Below are positions 28,201 through 43,200 of a DNA stretch of 64,000 bases, piece after piece. The first letter of the stretch is position 1; every line of letters starts with the position of its first letter. The position numbers and the translations under genes were made by a program. The stretch is from Omphiscola glabra. Taxonomy: Eukaryota > Mollusca > Gastropoda > Lymnaeidae. The notes beneath the pieces were generated by a model, which was given only the letters and a program-made list of their open reading frames with translations, was not told the DNA's origin and ran no database searches. The stretch lies in assembly GCA_964017045.1 (NCBI GenBank), contig OZ024794.1:33945682-34009681 (forward strand). The letters are read 5' to 3'.

Positions 28201-31200
28201 CTGCACTGGTGGCCTTATCATAGATGCTGCATATCACTCTGGTTAGGTTTGTGTTCATTTTGTAGTGCCACATGGTTGCACATAAAGCACCATGCTAAAC
28301 CTTGTCGAATGCCTTCTTGAAATCCACAAAGACGTGGTATAGGTTTTGTTGGTGTTGAGCATATTTCTCACACAGTATTTTCAGCAATGATTCTGTCGGC
28401 ATATGGCTTTAGTCGGTTCAGTATGACCTTTAGCATGACCTTGCTTGGGTGGCTTATAAGGCTAATGGTGCGATAGTTTTGGAATAGCTGTAGTTTACCT
28501 TTCTTGGGGAGGGTGATGATGAGAGATTGGGTCCATGATTTGGGCCATTCCCCTGTCCGCCATATTTTGTTACAAATATTGAGTAGGGCATTAATGATTG
28601 CTTCTCTTACCTGTTTCACCAACTTGGCAGGGATATTATCCACTCCTGCGCACTTTCCTATTTTGAGTGCTTGGACTGCTGCTTCTACTTCTGCGCGGAG
28701 AATGGTGACGTTTTCATTATCCGTTGCTCAAGGGACATTAAGGATCTCTGGGTCTATCTTTATATTTTCTTTTTACAGCTCTGAGCAGTATTCAGTCCAT
28801 GTTTTCGGGATATCATTTTCCTAGGTCAAACATTTACCATTTGTATCTTTCATGGTAGTACCACGCACTTGCTTTGCTGTCGTTAGTTTTTTCACCAACG
28901 GGTATTCATTTTTGCTATTGTTTTTCTTCAAACAATTTTCAATGTCGTAGCATTGCTTTTCAACCAGTTCTTCTTTGCCCTTCTCATACCCTTTTTGATT
29001 GTACGGTTAATTTTCCTGTATTGATTGGCCTCCTCTGTATCTACCATATTTGTTTTCTTTAACTGTCTCCATTTATCACACAGATCGAGGATGTCAATTG
29101 TTGGTCGATGTTTATCAAGGATTTCATGAGCTGTGTACGTCACAGCTGTGTTGAAGTTATCAATGAGTGCGTCAATGTCAGAACGGTCGGCATCTATATG
29201 AGAAGGGCTGCAAATTTTCCTCCAATCATTGCTTGGAAGGCTTTTGCTACTTTAGGATCCTTCAGCTTTTGAAGGTCGAATTTGATTCTGGTATATCCCT
29301 GTTTATTTACTCTCTTTAAGTGCAGCTTAAGTGATGTTGGGAACCAGCTTATAATCCTAGAGGAATAATTTCAGGCCTTGTCGATTTCGTCCTGCGAATT
29401 CCACACCATCGTCACCTTGTGATGGACGGATGCCATAAAAAAAAAGGTCATTATGACTAGATCGTGGTCACTTCCAATGTCAGACACTGCGAGTCTTGGC
29501 AATGTTTATACTAGACCGGAAACGTGTTTGCAACAGGATGTAGTCAATCTGATTGTGGTGTTTCACCTTTGGGGCTATGCCATGTGGTTTTCCTAGATAT
29601 TTTTGTGCACCCAGATTGTTGGCCAGTATGAGTTCATTGAAGCTGGCGAATTCCAAGAGCCCCAGGCCTCTCTCGTTTGAAGTGGCGTCCACATATCCCT
29701 TGCTTATTTTGGCATTCCCATCACCTTGAACGACAAGAATGTTTGTCTTGGGGGGGGGGGGGGGGGCGGGGGGGATCTTGGAGTTCATAGTAGAAGTCAT
29801 CCACTTCATCATCATCATAATCTGAAGTTGGTGCATACGCTTGTACGATGGTGATGTTAAACGGTGTTGCCCTAAGACGAAGGTCTTGTTGTTAACTGAT
29901 GAGCCGGCTCGAAATTGGTCGACAGCTCATAATACTGTTCTTAATGTTTTTATGGACGAGGAAGTCAACTCCTTGTTCGTGTTTGTCCTCCCGTCCACTA
30001 AAATATAGTCTGTGGCCTTCTTGGGTCGATGTTTTTCCAAAGTCTTTCCATCTCATTTCGCACAGACCTAGGATGTCCCATCTGTATATGTTCATTTCAT
30101 GCACTAATTCCTACACCTTGCCCCTTTCTCTCAACGATCTCACGTTCCAGGTACCTAGTGTAATGCTATATCTAGCACTGATATTACTTTTTGGCGGACC
30201 AGTAGCATACTTTCCACCTCCGTCCTGGTCAGGGGCGGTAGGCGCAGCATTTGGTAACCCGGAAGGTGGCCGAGCCGGTATGAATTGTGAATCTGTTCTC
30301 ATGTACATATAGCGTAACTAGGGCAGTTACCGCATTGCGGCGTCCATTCCTCTCTATGCCTATTATAATTTATTATTATTATGCATCATCATGACCAGAT
30401 CATTTTTAGTAGTCTCCCCTTTGCTTTACCGAAGTGCCTACACTCCGAGATATTGTGCCGTAAAAGTTCTGGGGTGGATGAGTTGAATATACATTAGTTT
30501 TTGCTTTGTCTCTATACAGCTGTTCTTTATTACATGAATGTATTTTATTTTATTGTCACGATTATGTCTCTTTTTCTAATATTTTTATGTACAGCGCGGC
30601 GAGCCCAGCCCTAGGCCGGGGTACCGCGCTATATAAGACAACTAATAATAATAATAATAATAATAAACTACACAATTTCAGGGCTTTTTTGTCTCTCAGG
30701 ACACAAATGTTTCCACTTTCGTTAGTGGACCTCTAGGCTGTGTTCCGAATAGCTTTATACGATTTCTTCTCCTTTTAATTATTGGTACGTTTTATCTTCA
30801 CTGCCCGCGTGCTAGGCATGCTGCAGTTTGAATTTAAATTTGGGGACTACATCAATTTCTGATGTCTCAGCCGTCTTGTTGTTAACTGGATTCTCAAAAA
30901 GCAATGACAATGAGTGGGATTTTCTATTATTTTTACGGAAATCGACTTAATGTCTACTTTTATTTAAAAGCGTGTGTACTTTTTACATGTAATTTATATT
31001 CTTATAAACTAGCGAGAACCCGGCATGCGTTGCACGCCACTCAATGAAAAAAGTGTTTGTGTTTTAATTAAGTTTCAAAGTAATTTTTAAATAGAAAATA
31101 TTTATTGTTTTTTCCGTCTGCTGTGTACACAAATAAATTAGACGTTTTTCGATGCGTGAGCAGGCAATATATAGCTGTCCACGTGAGAAGCATGTATTTT

Positions 31201-34200
31201 GAAAATGTAGTCCACACATTTGTAGCGATTGATCCACCCACGCAATAGCTCTGTTTTAAATTATATTTAAATAGCTCAAATATTTATTATTTTTAAAATA
31301 AGGCCCCCGGCCCCAAAAGCAAAATTTTAAAATGGTTGTACTTATGTCACACACAAAATGAAATGTCGTTTGTATTTGATAGGTTTCTAGCCACCCATGC
31401 AATAGCACTGATTGAAATTATATTTGTATAGCTCATATAAAAAATAATAATTTGGGGCTCCGGCCCGAAAAGGAATATTTCAAAATGGATAAGCTAATTC
31501 AGAAACCTTTGGTGCGCACCACAACTTACCAAAGTTTTATGGCAATCGGATGAATGGTATAGGAACGTATACGAAAATTATATTTAGCTCATAAAAGGGG
31601 GGGAAAAGAATTTAGGTCCCCGGTCCCAAAACGGAATATTGTAAAATGTGTGTAATAATTCAGAAACATTTGCATTTTTCTACAATTCACAAAATTATCA
31701 CCACGTTGGATTAATGGTATAGAAGCACATACGTGATATACTTATATATGTATAGATATAGTTTACCGAATTAAGATAACTTTTTTGCAATTATTCAAAG
31801 ATGATCTGTCTGTCTGACTGTCTGTCTCTCTGTCTGTCTCTCTGTCTGTCTCTGTCTCTCTGTCATTCTGTCTGCCTCTCTGTCTGTCTCTCTGTCTGTC
31901 TCTCTGTCTCTCTGTATGTCTCTCTGTCGCTCTGTCTGTCTCTCTGTCTGTCTCTCTTTCTCTCTGTCTGTCTCTCTGTTTCTCTGCCGGTCTATATGTC
32001 TCTCTGTCTGTCTCTATGTTTGTCTCTCAAGCTGTCTCTCAGTCTGTCTCTCTATCTCTCTGTCTATCTCTCTATCTCTCTGTCATTATGTCTGTCTCTC
32101 TATCTGTCTCTATGTGTGTCTCATTGTCTGTCTATATGTCTGTCTCTCTGTCTGTCTCTCTGTCTATCTCTCTGTCTGTCTGTCTCTCTGTCTGTCTCAC
32201 TGTTTGTCTCTCTGTCTGTCTCTCTGTCTGTATCTCTGTCTTTCTGTTTGTCTCTCTGTTTCTCTTTCTGTCTCTTCGTCTGTCTCTCTTTCTGTCTAAC
32301 TGTATGTCTGTTTGTCTGTCTATCTGTTTATCTATCTATCTACCTATCTGTCTATCATCTACCTATCTACCTATTTACCATCTACATGCCTACCTACCTA
32401 CCTACCTACCTACCTGCCCACCTACCTACCTGCCTACCTACCCACCTACCTACCTACCTAATTAACTACCTACCTACCTAACTACCTACCTACCTATCTA
32501 CCTAACTATCTACCTATCCAGCTACTATCTACAGACCTGTTTACCCTCAAAATCTTAAAATCGTACAATATCATCTCAAAATCGTTCAATACATTATCTT
32601 AATAGTAAAAAAACACACAGTATATATAATGTATACACCTCAAAATCGTACATTGTACGCTAAAATCGTAATAGTAAACAGGTCTGTATATATCTACCCA
32701 TCTACCTATCTCCCTACCTACCTACCTACATATATATATATACCTACATATATATCTACCTACTTACCAACCTACCTACCAACCTACCTACCTACCTATC
32801 TTTCTACCTACCTATCTATCCATCCATTCATCCTTTCACCCACCCTTCCATCCATCCATCCATTCATCCATCCATTCATCCATCCGTCTATCTATCTTTT
32901 ATCTACATCTCTATCTATATATCTATCTATAATCTATCTGTGTATTTGTCTGTCTATCTCTCTATCTAATAAAATCTCTATTTTTATAATTAAATTTTCA
33001 CTTGTGTAAAGTGATTGGGTTTTGATATCCATGGGTATAATTATGTAAATACATTTATGTTTTGTTAAAGTCTTTGATTTTCTTAATTGTTTAACATATG
33101 TTCATATGTAAAATGAGAATATAGCTTTTTTGTTTTACAACTGAAATGTCATTGGATTGAAAGATATTGTCATCCAAGTAAAAATGCATGAACTCAATTT
33201 CCTACCATCGATATGAATGTATCGAAGAAGGTTAATTATTGATTAAATTTATTCTGAGGCTTTTCTTGTGCTGCATTGGGCAAAATGAATGTATATTGTA
33301 CTCCCACCCACAGAGTTTTAAAAAAATAAATAAATCATCCACTGGATTGTAGCCCCCTTACTTACACAAAAAGATTTTGTTTGCATTTAATATGCTTTGT
33401 TCTTATCTAGATCAGTGATAAGTGCATTAAAAATGCTAATTGGCTATTTAGTTTTGGTGCACCAATTTAATTAAACGGCATATTCTTATTAAAATTATTT
33501 TTAAATGTAGAGTATTTACTACTTTATAAATTTCATAAAAGTTTATTTTTGGAATGAATACAATGTACAAACTTATTAAATGTTAAAAATACAAAGCTAA
33601 ATTAGTATTTAAGTTTAGCAATTTAAAAAGCAATCAATTAATCAATGCTATTTTTAAATTTTGCTTATAAGAGGGGGAATGTGCATTATCAGTTTTGTCA
33701 CGCTCTTTTATTAAATCAGAGAACTTTTAGCTTTGGCTAAATAGGCAATGACGTCATTAACGTGACTATTTAGAAATTATTAATTTTAATTTTATTTCGC
33801 CTTATTGACAACGCACTAAAGAACGCACTAACAATAACTGATGTTTTGGTTTTCCCGATAAAAATGATTACTGTGCATTTCTTTGATCATATTTTTTCTA
33901 TTTAATTTTGTTTCATAACTTTCAAACGCATATAAAATGCTTAAGATAGTTCCTTAGTTGTTTCTTTATATGTAATTGTAATTTATAATATTAATACTTA
34001 AACCTTTACTAAAATAAAAGCGGAAATATAATTATTTTTGCGCATGTAAATTTATTCGATTTCCGTAAAATAATAGAAAATAACTATGATTGTTTTTTAA
34101 GAGTCCGAACGTATCAAAATATTTTCGGGTTTTAAGCGTTATGTCCCTATAGCTCATTCTTATATAATATTAGAAAAAACATTTAATATAAAATTTTTAG

Positions 34201-37200
34201 AAATATAAATAGGATTTTTTTTTTTGGGGGGGGGGGGGGAAATGTAAGAGTTAAGATATGATCATCCGGTTATCAGTATGACTGTCATTCATTCGTAAGC
34301 ATACCTGTTGACATTTATAAATAGAATATTCGATGAATTACAATTATTAAATTAATAAAAATCCTTTGAATTTTATGATTATAGAATATAACAAATATTA
34401 AACTTAATTATATAGTGTATGGTTTAGGAGACATTGTATAGGTACTGCAACTTATTTTAAGAGTAAAAAATAATTATTATAGCGGCATGGCCATAGTTAT
34501 TACATACGCCGATAAACACAGTGAATACTAAAAGAAACTTAAATGTCGTTGTCAAAAAACTTCAAAGTTCAACTAGACCACTAAGTTCTAATAGATCTAT
34601 AAGGTCAACTAAACCACTAAGTTCTAATAGACCTCTAAGGTCAACTAGACCACCAACTTCTAATAGACCTCTAAGGTCAACTAGACCGCTAAGGTCAACT
34701 AGACCACTAAGGTCAACTAAGGTTTCAAGAGGAGAAAATACTCTGTGTGCATTTTTATGTGAACATTTATTTTTACTTCCGATGAATTATAGTCGCTAAA
34801 AATAAATGTTAGATTTTCTTTTAAATTAATAGATACACTATTTTTAAGCTGTTTGAAAATCAATTGATACATAATACAGGTTTACCAATACCTCAAACAA
34901 GTTGAAAATAGGAAAATAGAGAGTGTAGTTTACGTTGCAACTAATGGCTATAAGATTTTTCGTATGTTTTAAGATACAGTTAAGGGCGAGGACAAGGGAT
35001 GGGCTCATATTTATGAGGATAAACGATATGTTAATATATAAAATGTATTGTAAATATTTCTTGGAAATACAATTCTAGTGCGAAAGAAAGAGTGTTTGAA
35101 TATATTTATGGGGATAACAATGTCCCCCCAAAAAATCCAAATTCAAGAATGTTGCAAACAGGACAATTAGTTAAGAGATTCTTCTTTAGGTATGAGAATT
35201 GTGTGTTTTACGATTTAAGATTTTTCGATAAGGGGCTGTCCATTAATTATGTCAACAAAATAGGGGGGAGGAGGGTCTAAAAATTTTTGACAATTGTTGA
35301 CAAGGGGAGGGGGGGAGGTCAAGAAAAGTTGACGTCACCAATGTTACTTTTTTAAAATAAAGTTAATTTCATAATTTAAAACTTATTATACTTTTTTTTC
35401 TAAACATTTTACTTTTATTCACTTTTTTTGTTGTAGTTGTAAACTATTCTATTTAAAATATTGTTTTTTTTCCCATTTTATCTTTATTTGGGGGGTGGGG
35501 GGGGGGGTAATCAAATATTGACGTAATTTTATAGGGGGGGTCTCTGGAAGTTTGACAAGTTGTTGACAAGGGGGAGGGGGAGGTAAAAATCGCCAAAAAT
35601 GTGTTGACATAATTAATGGACAGCCCCTAATATGGTAGTGAAATGAGGCTAACTTTTGGTTAAATCTTTAATGAAGATACTGATATATACAATTCCGTTA
35701 GTGATAAAGATATTTAAAATATTAGATACATTATGATGTTCTAAACAATTGCTTTAGCAATTATTAGTATTATATTTTTAATTATTTTTATTTTTGGTTT
35801 ATAGTTTAAGGGTGTGAAAATGAGTAAGATTAACCTATATTATATTATAGATGAATATTGCTCAAAATTAAATGACGTTAAAAAAATGTGAAAATCAATG
35901 CATAGAAAGTTAAAACAAGGAAAATCTAATTAACTATTGCCTAATTTTATAATTCAAGGGTATGCAGTATTGCCGTACTTTTTCAATTATATACTTACAA
36001 ACTTAATCCATAGACGCTGAGATTTCACAAGAGCAGGTAGAATATATAGAAGAATGCCTTCTAATAATCCCATTAACATCGAGTCATATCTTCTAGTATT
36101 TAAATAATAGAACATTTAGCCCGATGTTAACGTGGTAATAATGGTAAACATCTTGCAAAAATTTTCATAAATTTAAAACAAACCTTAATCATCTTTGTTC
36201 GTGCCCATGAACTAAAATAGGAAATGCAAAAATGGGTCTATTTTAAAGAATACATTTTCGCGTGTGTAACATGATAGCTTTTTGAGATTTGTTTGAGGTA
36301 TGTACATTTGCATATGTACATAGGCGTATCTTTTCTCTGCCTGGGGGAAATGAAAGTATCAAATACGCTCCTACCACAAGTTTTAATAAACATTAATAAA
36401 ATCATCAACGTGATGGTAGCCTCCTGCATATGCGAAAACCCATTTTTTTCACGCCCCTGAAATTCATTAAAATTCTCAAGCCCCTGCACTCTGTTACCAC
36501 GCTTTTTTAAATTATGTCTTTAAATATAGTATTTCTTATGTTAATTACATCAATAAAAGTTAAACCTATTGATTAGCGAGTTTAAATTAAGTTCTTATAA
36601 CATTATCATTACTTTTTTTTCTTTCTTTGAGTGGAATAGAAAAGTTAATTTGATAATGTTTGATGAAATTCGAATAATATAGATTTAAAATAATTTCATA
36701 ATATTAACAAGGCAATTAACAAAATTGTTTATCAATGTAATCATAAATAAATTGATCATTTATAATAATAATAACTGAAATTAGACTATAATATAAGCAG
36801 ATCTATTCTATTTATATCATATTTAAATGTTTTCGATTTTGGTATAATAAGAGCGAATCACTATCATTGTTTTTAATTCCAAGAATCTGAATGAATTAAA
36901 ATCGATATGTTTCATTAGCATTGCATGGACACCTAAGCTCATTCTTATAGATATATTTATAAAAGTGAACATTTGTTTGTTTGCTTGTGGATTTGCTACA
37001 CATACATTTTTACATTGATCTTTACCAAATTTAGCTCGTATATCAATCATAAACCAAAATTAAATACTTAGAGAGTTTTAAACTTTTTAAAATACTGTGG
37101 GGATTTTTTTTCTTATATGAATGTTATAAATAAAATGACCAACAAATACTCCTACATGAAGGGTTAATATCTTGACCATACTTATTAAACATAAATTTGA

Positions 37201-40200
37201 TTTCCGGTATCCATATTAAAATATGAAGAGGAATGAACTCATAATATCCACTCCTTTGTGGTCGTGTGCCCCATTTCATTTTCATTATATAGCTATAAAA
37301 ATAACAATTATCTTAGACAATACTATAGTATTTATGCGAATTAATGGATCTAGGCCTAGCTGGGTAGCAATACCCGGTAGGGACCATACTGAAATATCGG
37401 AGGATTTAAAATTAATAATATCTAATCCATTCAGGGTCTGTCTCCATTTTTCAAGAACATTGGATAATTTGCAAGTGCTACATAGAATACATTTTAAAAC
37501 TGATTGTATTTGGACAACTCAAACATTTTAACCCCATTATTTATCTGAATGATTTTTATAGGGCCCCTCATCTCAGGAATAAATAAAACGGTACCTTGTG
37601 GAATTGGCCAAAGCCACAGCCCCTACTTTAACTTAATAAAATCTGTTTTTTTGCTATGGCTTTAAGTTTTTAAAATTTTCGTATTCGAAAAATAGTCACA
37701 CGACATTTTTCACAAGTTTCCAGAAGGCTAATTAATTTAATCCAGAAAGTTATATGTTGTTCAGCGGGGATCTGCCATTATTATGGCCTAACTTATATAC
37801 AAAAATAAAGTGTAAGGCTTAGATTAAGATATGGACCACTGCGTGCATTAATGGATATTGGCCAACATTGGTCACCATACCCGTCATAATCCCATCGGGA
37901 ATCTTAAATCCATCAAGACATAGAGCCCACCGAGGAACAGGATTCTAACGTGGAGCGGGATCAATATGAGAAATCGTGATCCTTTGTGGTAACAGTTAGA
38001 AAAAAAAAAGAGAATAGATCCCACATGAATGGTTTATTACGGGGAACGGAATCCCACTGAGGAAAGGGATCCCACCGAGGAAAGGGATCCCACCGAGGAA
38101 AGGGATCGCACCGGGGAAAGAGTTCCAACAGTTAACTTGATCCCGTCGGTAATGGGCATAAAACGGGGAATGGGATGACATTCAAGAAAAGAATCCATTG
38201 GAAAGGGATCTCACGGGGAAAACGCATCCCAAACTTAAAAAATCCCATCGGGATGTGACATCACATTTGGAAACGGTATACCAAAGGGACGGGATCCCAT
38301 CGGAATCTGAATCCCATACTGGGAAATTAAACCCCAAAAGGGAAGTGATCCCAATGGGGATCGAGATCCGAACGTGTAATAGGATTCCTTTGGGATCGTA
38401 TTTTATAACTGTACTAGCGAGTATTCGGCATGGGTTGCAATGCCACTCAAGAAACAAAGTGTTTGCGTTTTAATTATGTTTCTTGAAGAGCTTTTAAATA
38501 CAAAATGTTTTTTGTTTTTCCGTCTGGTGCATACACGAATAAATCGGAAGGTTTTCCGACGCGAGAGCAGGAGACATACAGCTGTCCATGAGAGAAGCAT
38601 TGGTTTTCCAAATTTATCCGCAAACTTGTAGCGATTGTCCCTGTGCTTTGTTGATGGTCATTGCAAATGCGAGTCGCACCGGAAACTGGAGACGTTTGAA
38701 TGCAAATGGCATATCTGTTGGAATCATTGGGATGCGTGACAGCAGTACATCTTCTCCTTTAAATTTTCCACTTAAAATAGTTGCTTCGATGATATTGTTC
38801 ATTATGTATTTCACTGAAAGCTTGGTGCCGTTGCAAAGTCGTGGTGGATTTATGTTTCGTAAAAGAATGATAGGCACGCCAATTTTGAGTGTTAAAACGT
38901 GCGACGGGATGCCTGGCAAGTCAAGTGAATTCAAAAATTCCGTTGGATAATTGACAACTTCGTCTTGATTCAATACAGGATCGATGGACTTTTACGTTGT
39001 CGTTTCGCTTGGTATTTCATTTTGAATGCTCAAGTTGATGGCATTGACATCATTGTTTTTGGCTGCCAATATAGCACCTGCACTGAGCCCTGATGATTTG
39101 TGTAATTTTGTGCGATATTTGTAAAAACTCTATGAATCAATTCGTCGATGGTTGCTGTAATTTTACAGAAACTTGTTGGCAATGAGAAACATTGTGTGGA
39201 TTCATCGATTGCCATTTTCCCATTCCCAATGTCCAACAACTGTTTTGCGAAACGTTCAGCGGATGCATCATTGTGTAGTTGCACACGCATATTGGTCTTC
39301 AAAGTCATTTTCTGTACATGCCGCCATAGAACTGATGATTTTAGACATGCATTTAATTCATCGGCAGCTGTTGAACGTGCTATAACTGGTAGAGTTTGTC
39401 GAAAATCACCAGATAATAGAATAAGTGCGCCACCAAGAGCTGTTTATTTCCTCTCACATCTTTAAGTGTACGATTCAGCGCTTCCAATGCTTTTTTGTGC
39501 GCCATAGTACATTCGTTCCATATAACGAGTTGACATGATTGGAGTACTTTACCCATTCCAGAATGTTTATTTATATTGCATGTTGGTGTCTCAGTTATTT
39601 GCATGTTCAATGGCAATTTCAGTGCTGAATGCGCTGTTCGTTCACCATCCAAAAGAGTTCCTGCAATTCCAGATGATGCGATTGCCAGTGCAATATTCTT
39701 TCGAGATCGTATGGTTGCTAAAATAAGTGAAATTAGAAAAGTTTTGCCTGTTCCTCGGGGAGCATCTACGAAATAGAATCCACCTTTTTGACTTCCAATT
39801 CCATTCATAATTATGTCATACACTATGCGTTGCTCTGGAACCAATTTCGGATGGTTCATTTGAACAAATGTACCCATTTCGTCGATATCAAAGTTTGTTT
39901 CTCGATGCAAATCTCGATGGAAAAGGTTGTTTGCAGATCGATTCGGCGCAGTAATTCCCAAATCTACCAGTGCTTTGTTATCGATTGCCAAACACATGTC
40001 CTCAATCGAAATCAATGCCTCTTATACACGTTTGATGTAAAGTGAATGTCCGGATTTTGTTTCTTTGCACGCAAACGGTGTAGAATGTCTTCACTCATGC
40101 AGTCTTTGTATTTCTCCCAAAGATCTTTTGGATTGGATGGGAAGCATGTTGTCAATATGATTGAAAACAAAGTGCGTATTTGCTGTGGTTGAGCAATATT

Positions 40201-43200
40201 CGATGCATCAGAAAGCGAAGTGTCCCAATGAGCATCGTTTTCCAGAAGTTTTAATTCTTGGCAGGCTTCACGATAAGTGGGACATACTTGACCGTTTACT
40301 GTTCTCAATTCTTGGAAGGATGTTGGTCGAAGTACGTTGATTAACAGTAATCGCAAGTAAAAGCATTCTGCATTGTTTGGGTGAACAGTGTACAGACGGC
40401 CTAATGCGTCTGTTAAATATAAAATGGGGTGTTTTTCAAATGCTTTACCCTGTTGGCGACGTTGAAACCTTTTCGCTAAAGCATTCCATGTGTAATATGT
40501 TGGCACTTCAGAGTAAAGTAGCGACTTTGCAAAAATATCATTCCCTCACAATGAGAAAAATGCAGTTAAAGTTGTTGGCGAAGGTGACAATGCTCTTGCA
40601 CGTGCATTTTCTAATGTAAAGTACACGCGCTGTCCGTTTTTGAGGTGCACTGCCAAATGAACAACTGTTGGATGGCGTTCATGGATTGGAAATGATAAAA
40701 TGCGCCATATTGCTTCATTGCTACTAATTTAGCGTCCAAGTTGATATTTGTAGACTTCATCGAGTGATCGTGTTGTTTTTTCCAATCTAAAAATTGCCAT
40801 ATCGCTTCCTTTGTTAACATATTTGCAAATGTACTTGATCGATTTCACCGAATGGCAATACTCGACATTGATGTGTGCTTTGAACGTTTTCGAGAGTAAC
40901 GGTGAATACGGTATAACCCAACGATTATCGACTTCAACATCATTGTTTCGTACTTTTAAAGTGATTGATTTGCCACCATCTTCAGTTGACCGTCGACGAT
41001 ATAGTGGATATCCGTCATTGCCAGTGACAGTCTCAGCAACTAAATCTCTTGGGTATCGTTTCGTACATTTCCCATCAGACATGCATGGAAAATTTTTGTT
41101 GAGTAAGCCACATGGACCGTGAATCATGTTTTTGGTGACGATTTCTAATAAGTATTGATCAATGTCGCTATCAGGTATTTCTGCAGAAAAGACTTTATCA
41201 ATTTGATCTGCTTTGACTTTTTCGATCAACCAAATTAAAATGTGTGCATGTGGCAATCCTCGTTTATGCCATTCAACGGAATACATCCAACAGCGTGTCT
41301 CTCCAAAAACATGATGCTTGACAATAAAATCGATTAAAGATTTCAATTTTTTTTAACACAAGGGCAGTAATATCGTGACAATCTGATGATGATTGTCCAG
41401 TTAACAACAGTTCTTGTATTTCATCCCACGTTGGGTTTAATGTAAAGGTAATAAAAAAATCTGGGCGGCCATATGCACGAACATATGTCATTGCATCTTG
41501 TGCGTATTCATGCATGTGACGTGGACTCCCAGTAAATGTGGCCGGCAGTATAATCATTTTCCCCAATTCATTTGGGTTCACATTGCCATCATTCGCAACT
41601 GCATCACGTAAATGAATGTACTCGGAACGCAACTTGATTTGATGTAATCGAATGTAGAGGAGTCGTTCGGTTTCGATTTTCGCATATATATCAACAATGT
41701 ATTGATGGAACAATTGTCGACATTTCAAGATATGATTTTCGGCACTCTCACGAATCATCAATAGATATGAATAGTAATTCATGGCACTGACTTTCTTATT
41801 CGATTCCTCATCTGTTTGTGGATTTCTCAATTTGATGATGAAATGATATCCATCTTCTCATTGCCAAAATAAAATTGGATATTGCAATCCGTCGTATGAG
41901 CGATGAGTTTCTGAGACTCGCTGAACATCGCCATTTCTGCGATGAAGAATTATATCACGTGAGTTAAATTCTTCGCCTACTATAACGATCGCCACGTCAT
42001 CAGTTATTGGTGCATTGTATTGTCTTTTCTGTTGGCCGACAGGTGTTTTGTGTGCTCTAACTACAACTGTGTATTCATCTGTCGGCATTTGTTCAAGTGC
42101 ATTTCTAAACAATTGAACTAATTCATTGTGTTGCAAAAATAAAGCTTGCAATGCAGCTCCAATTTCTCGTTTAGTGCCCGTATTGATATGACAATGTTGA
42201 TCGATTTGTTCATGAGTATTCTCCATAAAATAAATTTGAAGAAATTTGTGATCTGTGTTTGGCAGTGGTAGTAGTGATCTTGCACGATGATAAATTTGCC
42301 CTTGCACTTTGCGTATGTTTGCCAAGAAATGTTTCGATTGGCTTGTTTCACCTGATACCAAGGTTGATAATGGTTCTGGGGGTGAATGTAATTCTGGCAA
42401 TTTCACTTTCCCACCCGCGCAGCAAATTCCCGCTGTTTAATTCTTAAATTTGAGGGCACTGCAAAACACGCATAATTTATCAATTTTTCCAATAACCACG
42501 CTTGGATGAAGACTGTAATCATAATTAGCATTGTAATAGAATGCACTAAGATTTAATTCAGCGTGCAGTGTTCGTCTGGATCGAGCGTTGCGTACTCTGG
42601 CGGTTGCCAGTCTTGCTTAACGTTGCTCGACTGTTTCAGATGAACGGGTTTGAGCATTGCGTAATCGAGCTGTTTCCAGACTTGCTTCCCGTTCCTCCAC
42701 TGTGTCAAAGGTACGGGCTTGAGCATTGCGTACTCTAGCGGTTTCCAGTCGTGTTTCTCGTTGCTCGACTGTTTCGGATGCTCGTGATGACTTTTTCTTT
42801 CGCGTTTAAGGTGTGGAAAAACCAATAGCTTTTCGTTTGGGCGGCATTATTGATTTGACAGCAAAAGTATTGCTTTGTGGCGAATATTACAAACGCATGT
42901 GATCTCTGTTATTAGATGTCAATAGGCAATGGTATATTCACATTTATCAACACTTGTTACGTCACACACAAACTGAAATATCGCTGTTTGTATTTGATTC
43001 AATTAATTTACGATATTTTTAACGTTAATAGTTTTCACATGTTAGGAAGTACAATGAATTGTTGGCAGTACAATTCCAGTCGTATAGGGGTCACATTACT
43101 TTATAAATCATAAAATACAGCGTTAAAATCTAGATTTTATCATTGTTCAATACCTTCGTTGTCTATGAGGTAATTTAATTACTTAAGAAACCATCGATTC

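Noticed and set aside
31801..33009. Open frames up to 226 codons rich in Leu, Ser and Cys, or in Tyr, Leu, Pro and Thr
   Set aside because: Microsatellite artefacts of CTGT and CTAC repeats.
34521..34799. Arg/Ser-rich 92-codon frame, possible basic peptide
   Set aside because: Entirely produced by an 18-bp minisatellite.
38020..38400. GGGATCCCACC units as a separate satellite
   Set aside because: They match the reverse complement of the GATCCC-rich section of the Helitron family A copies at 13040 and 14480, so they are part of that element.
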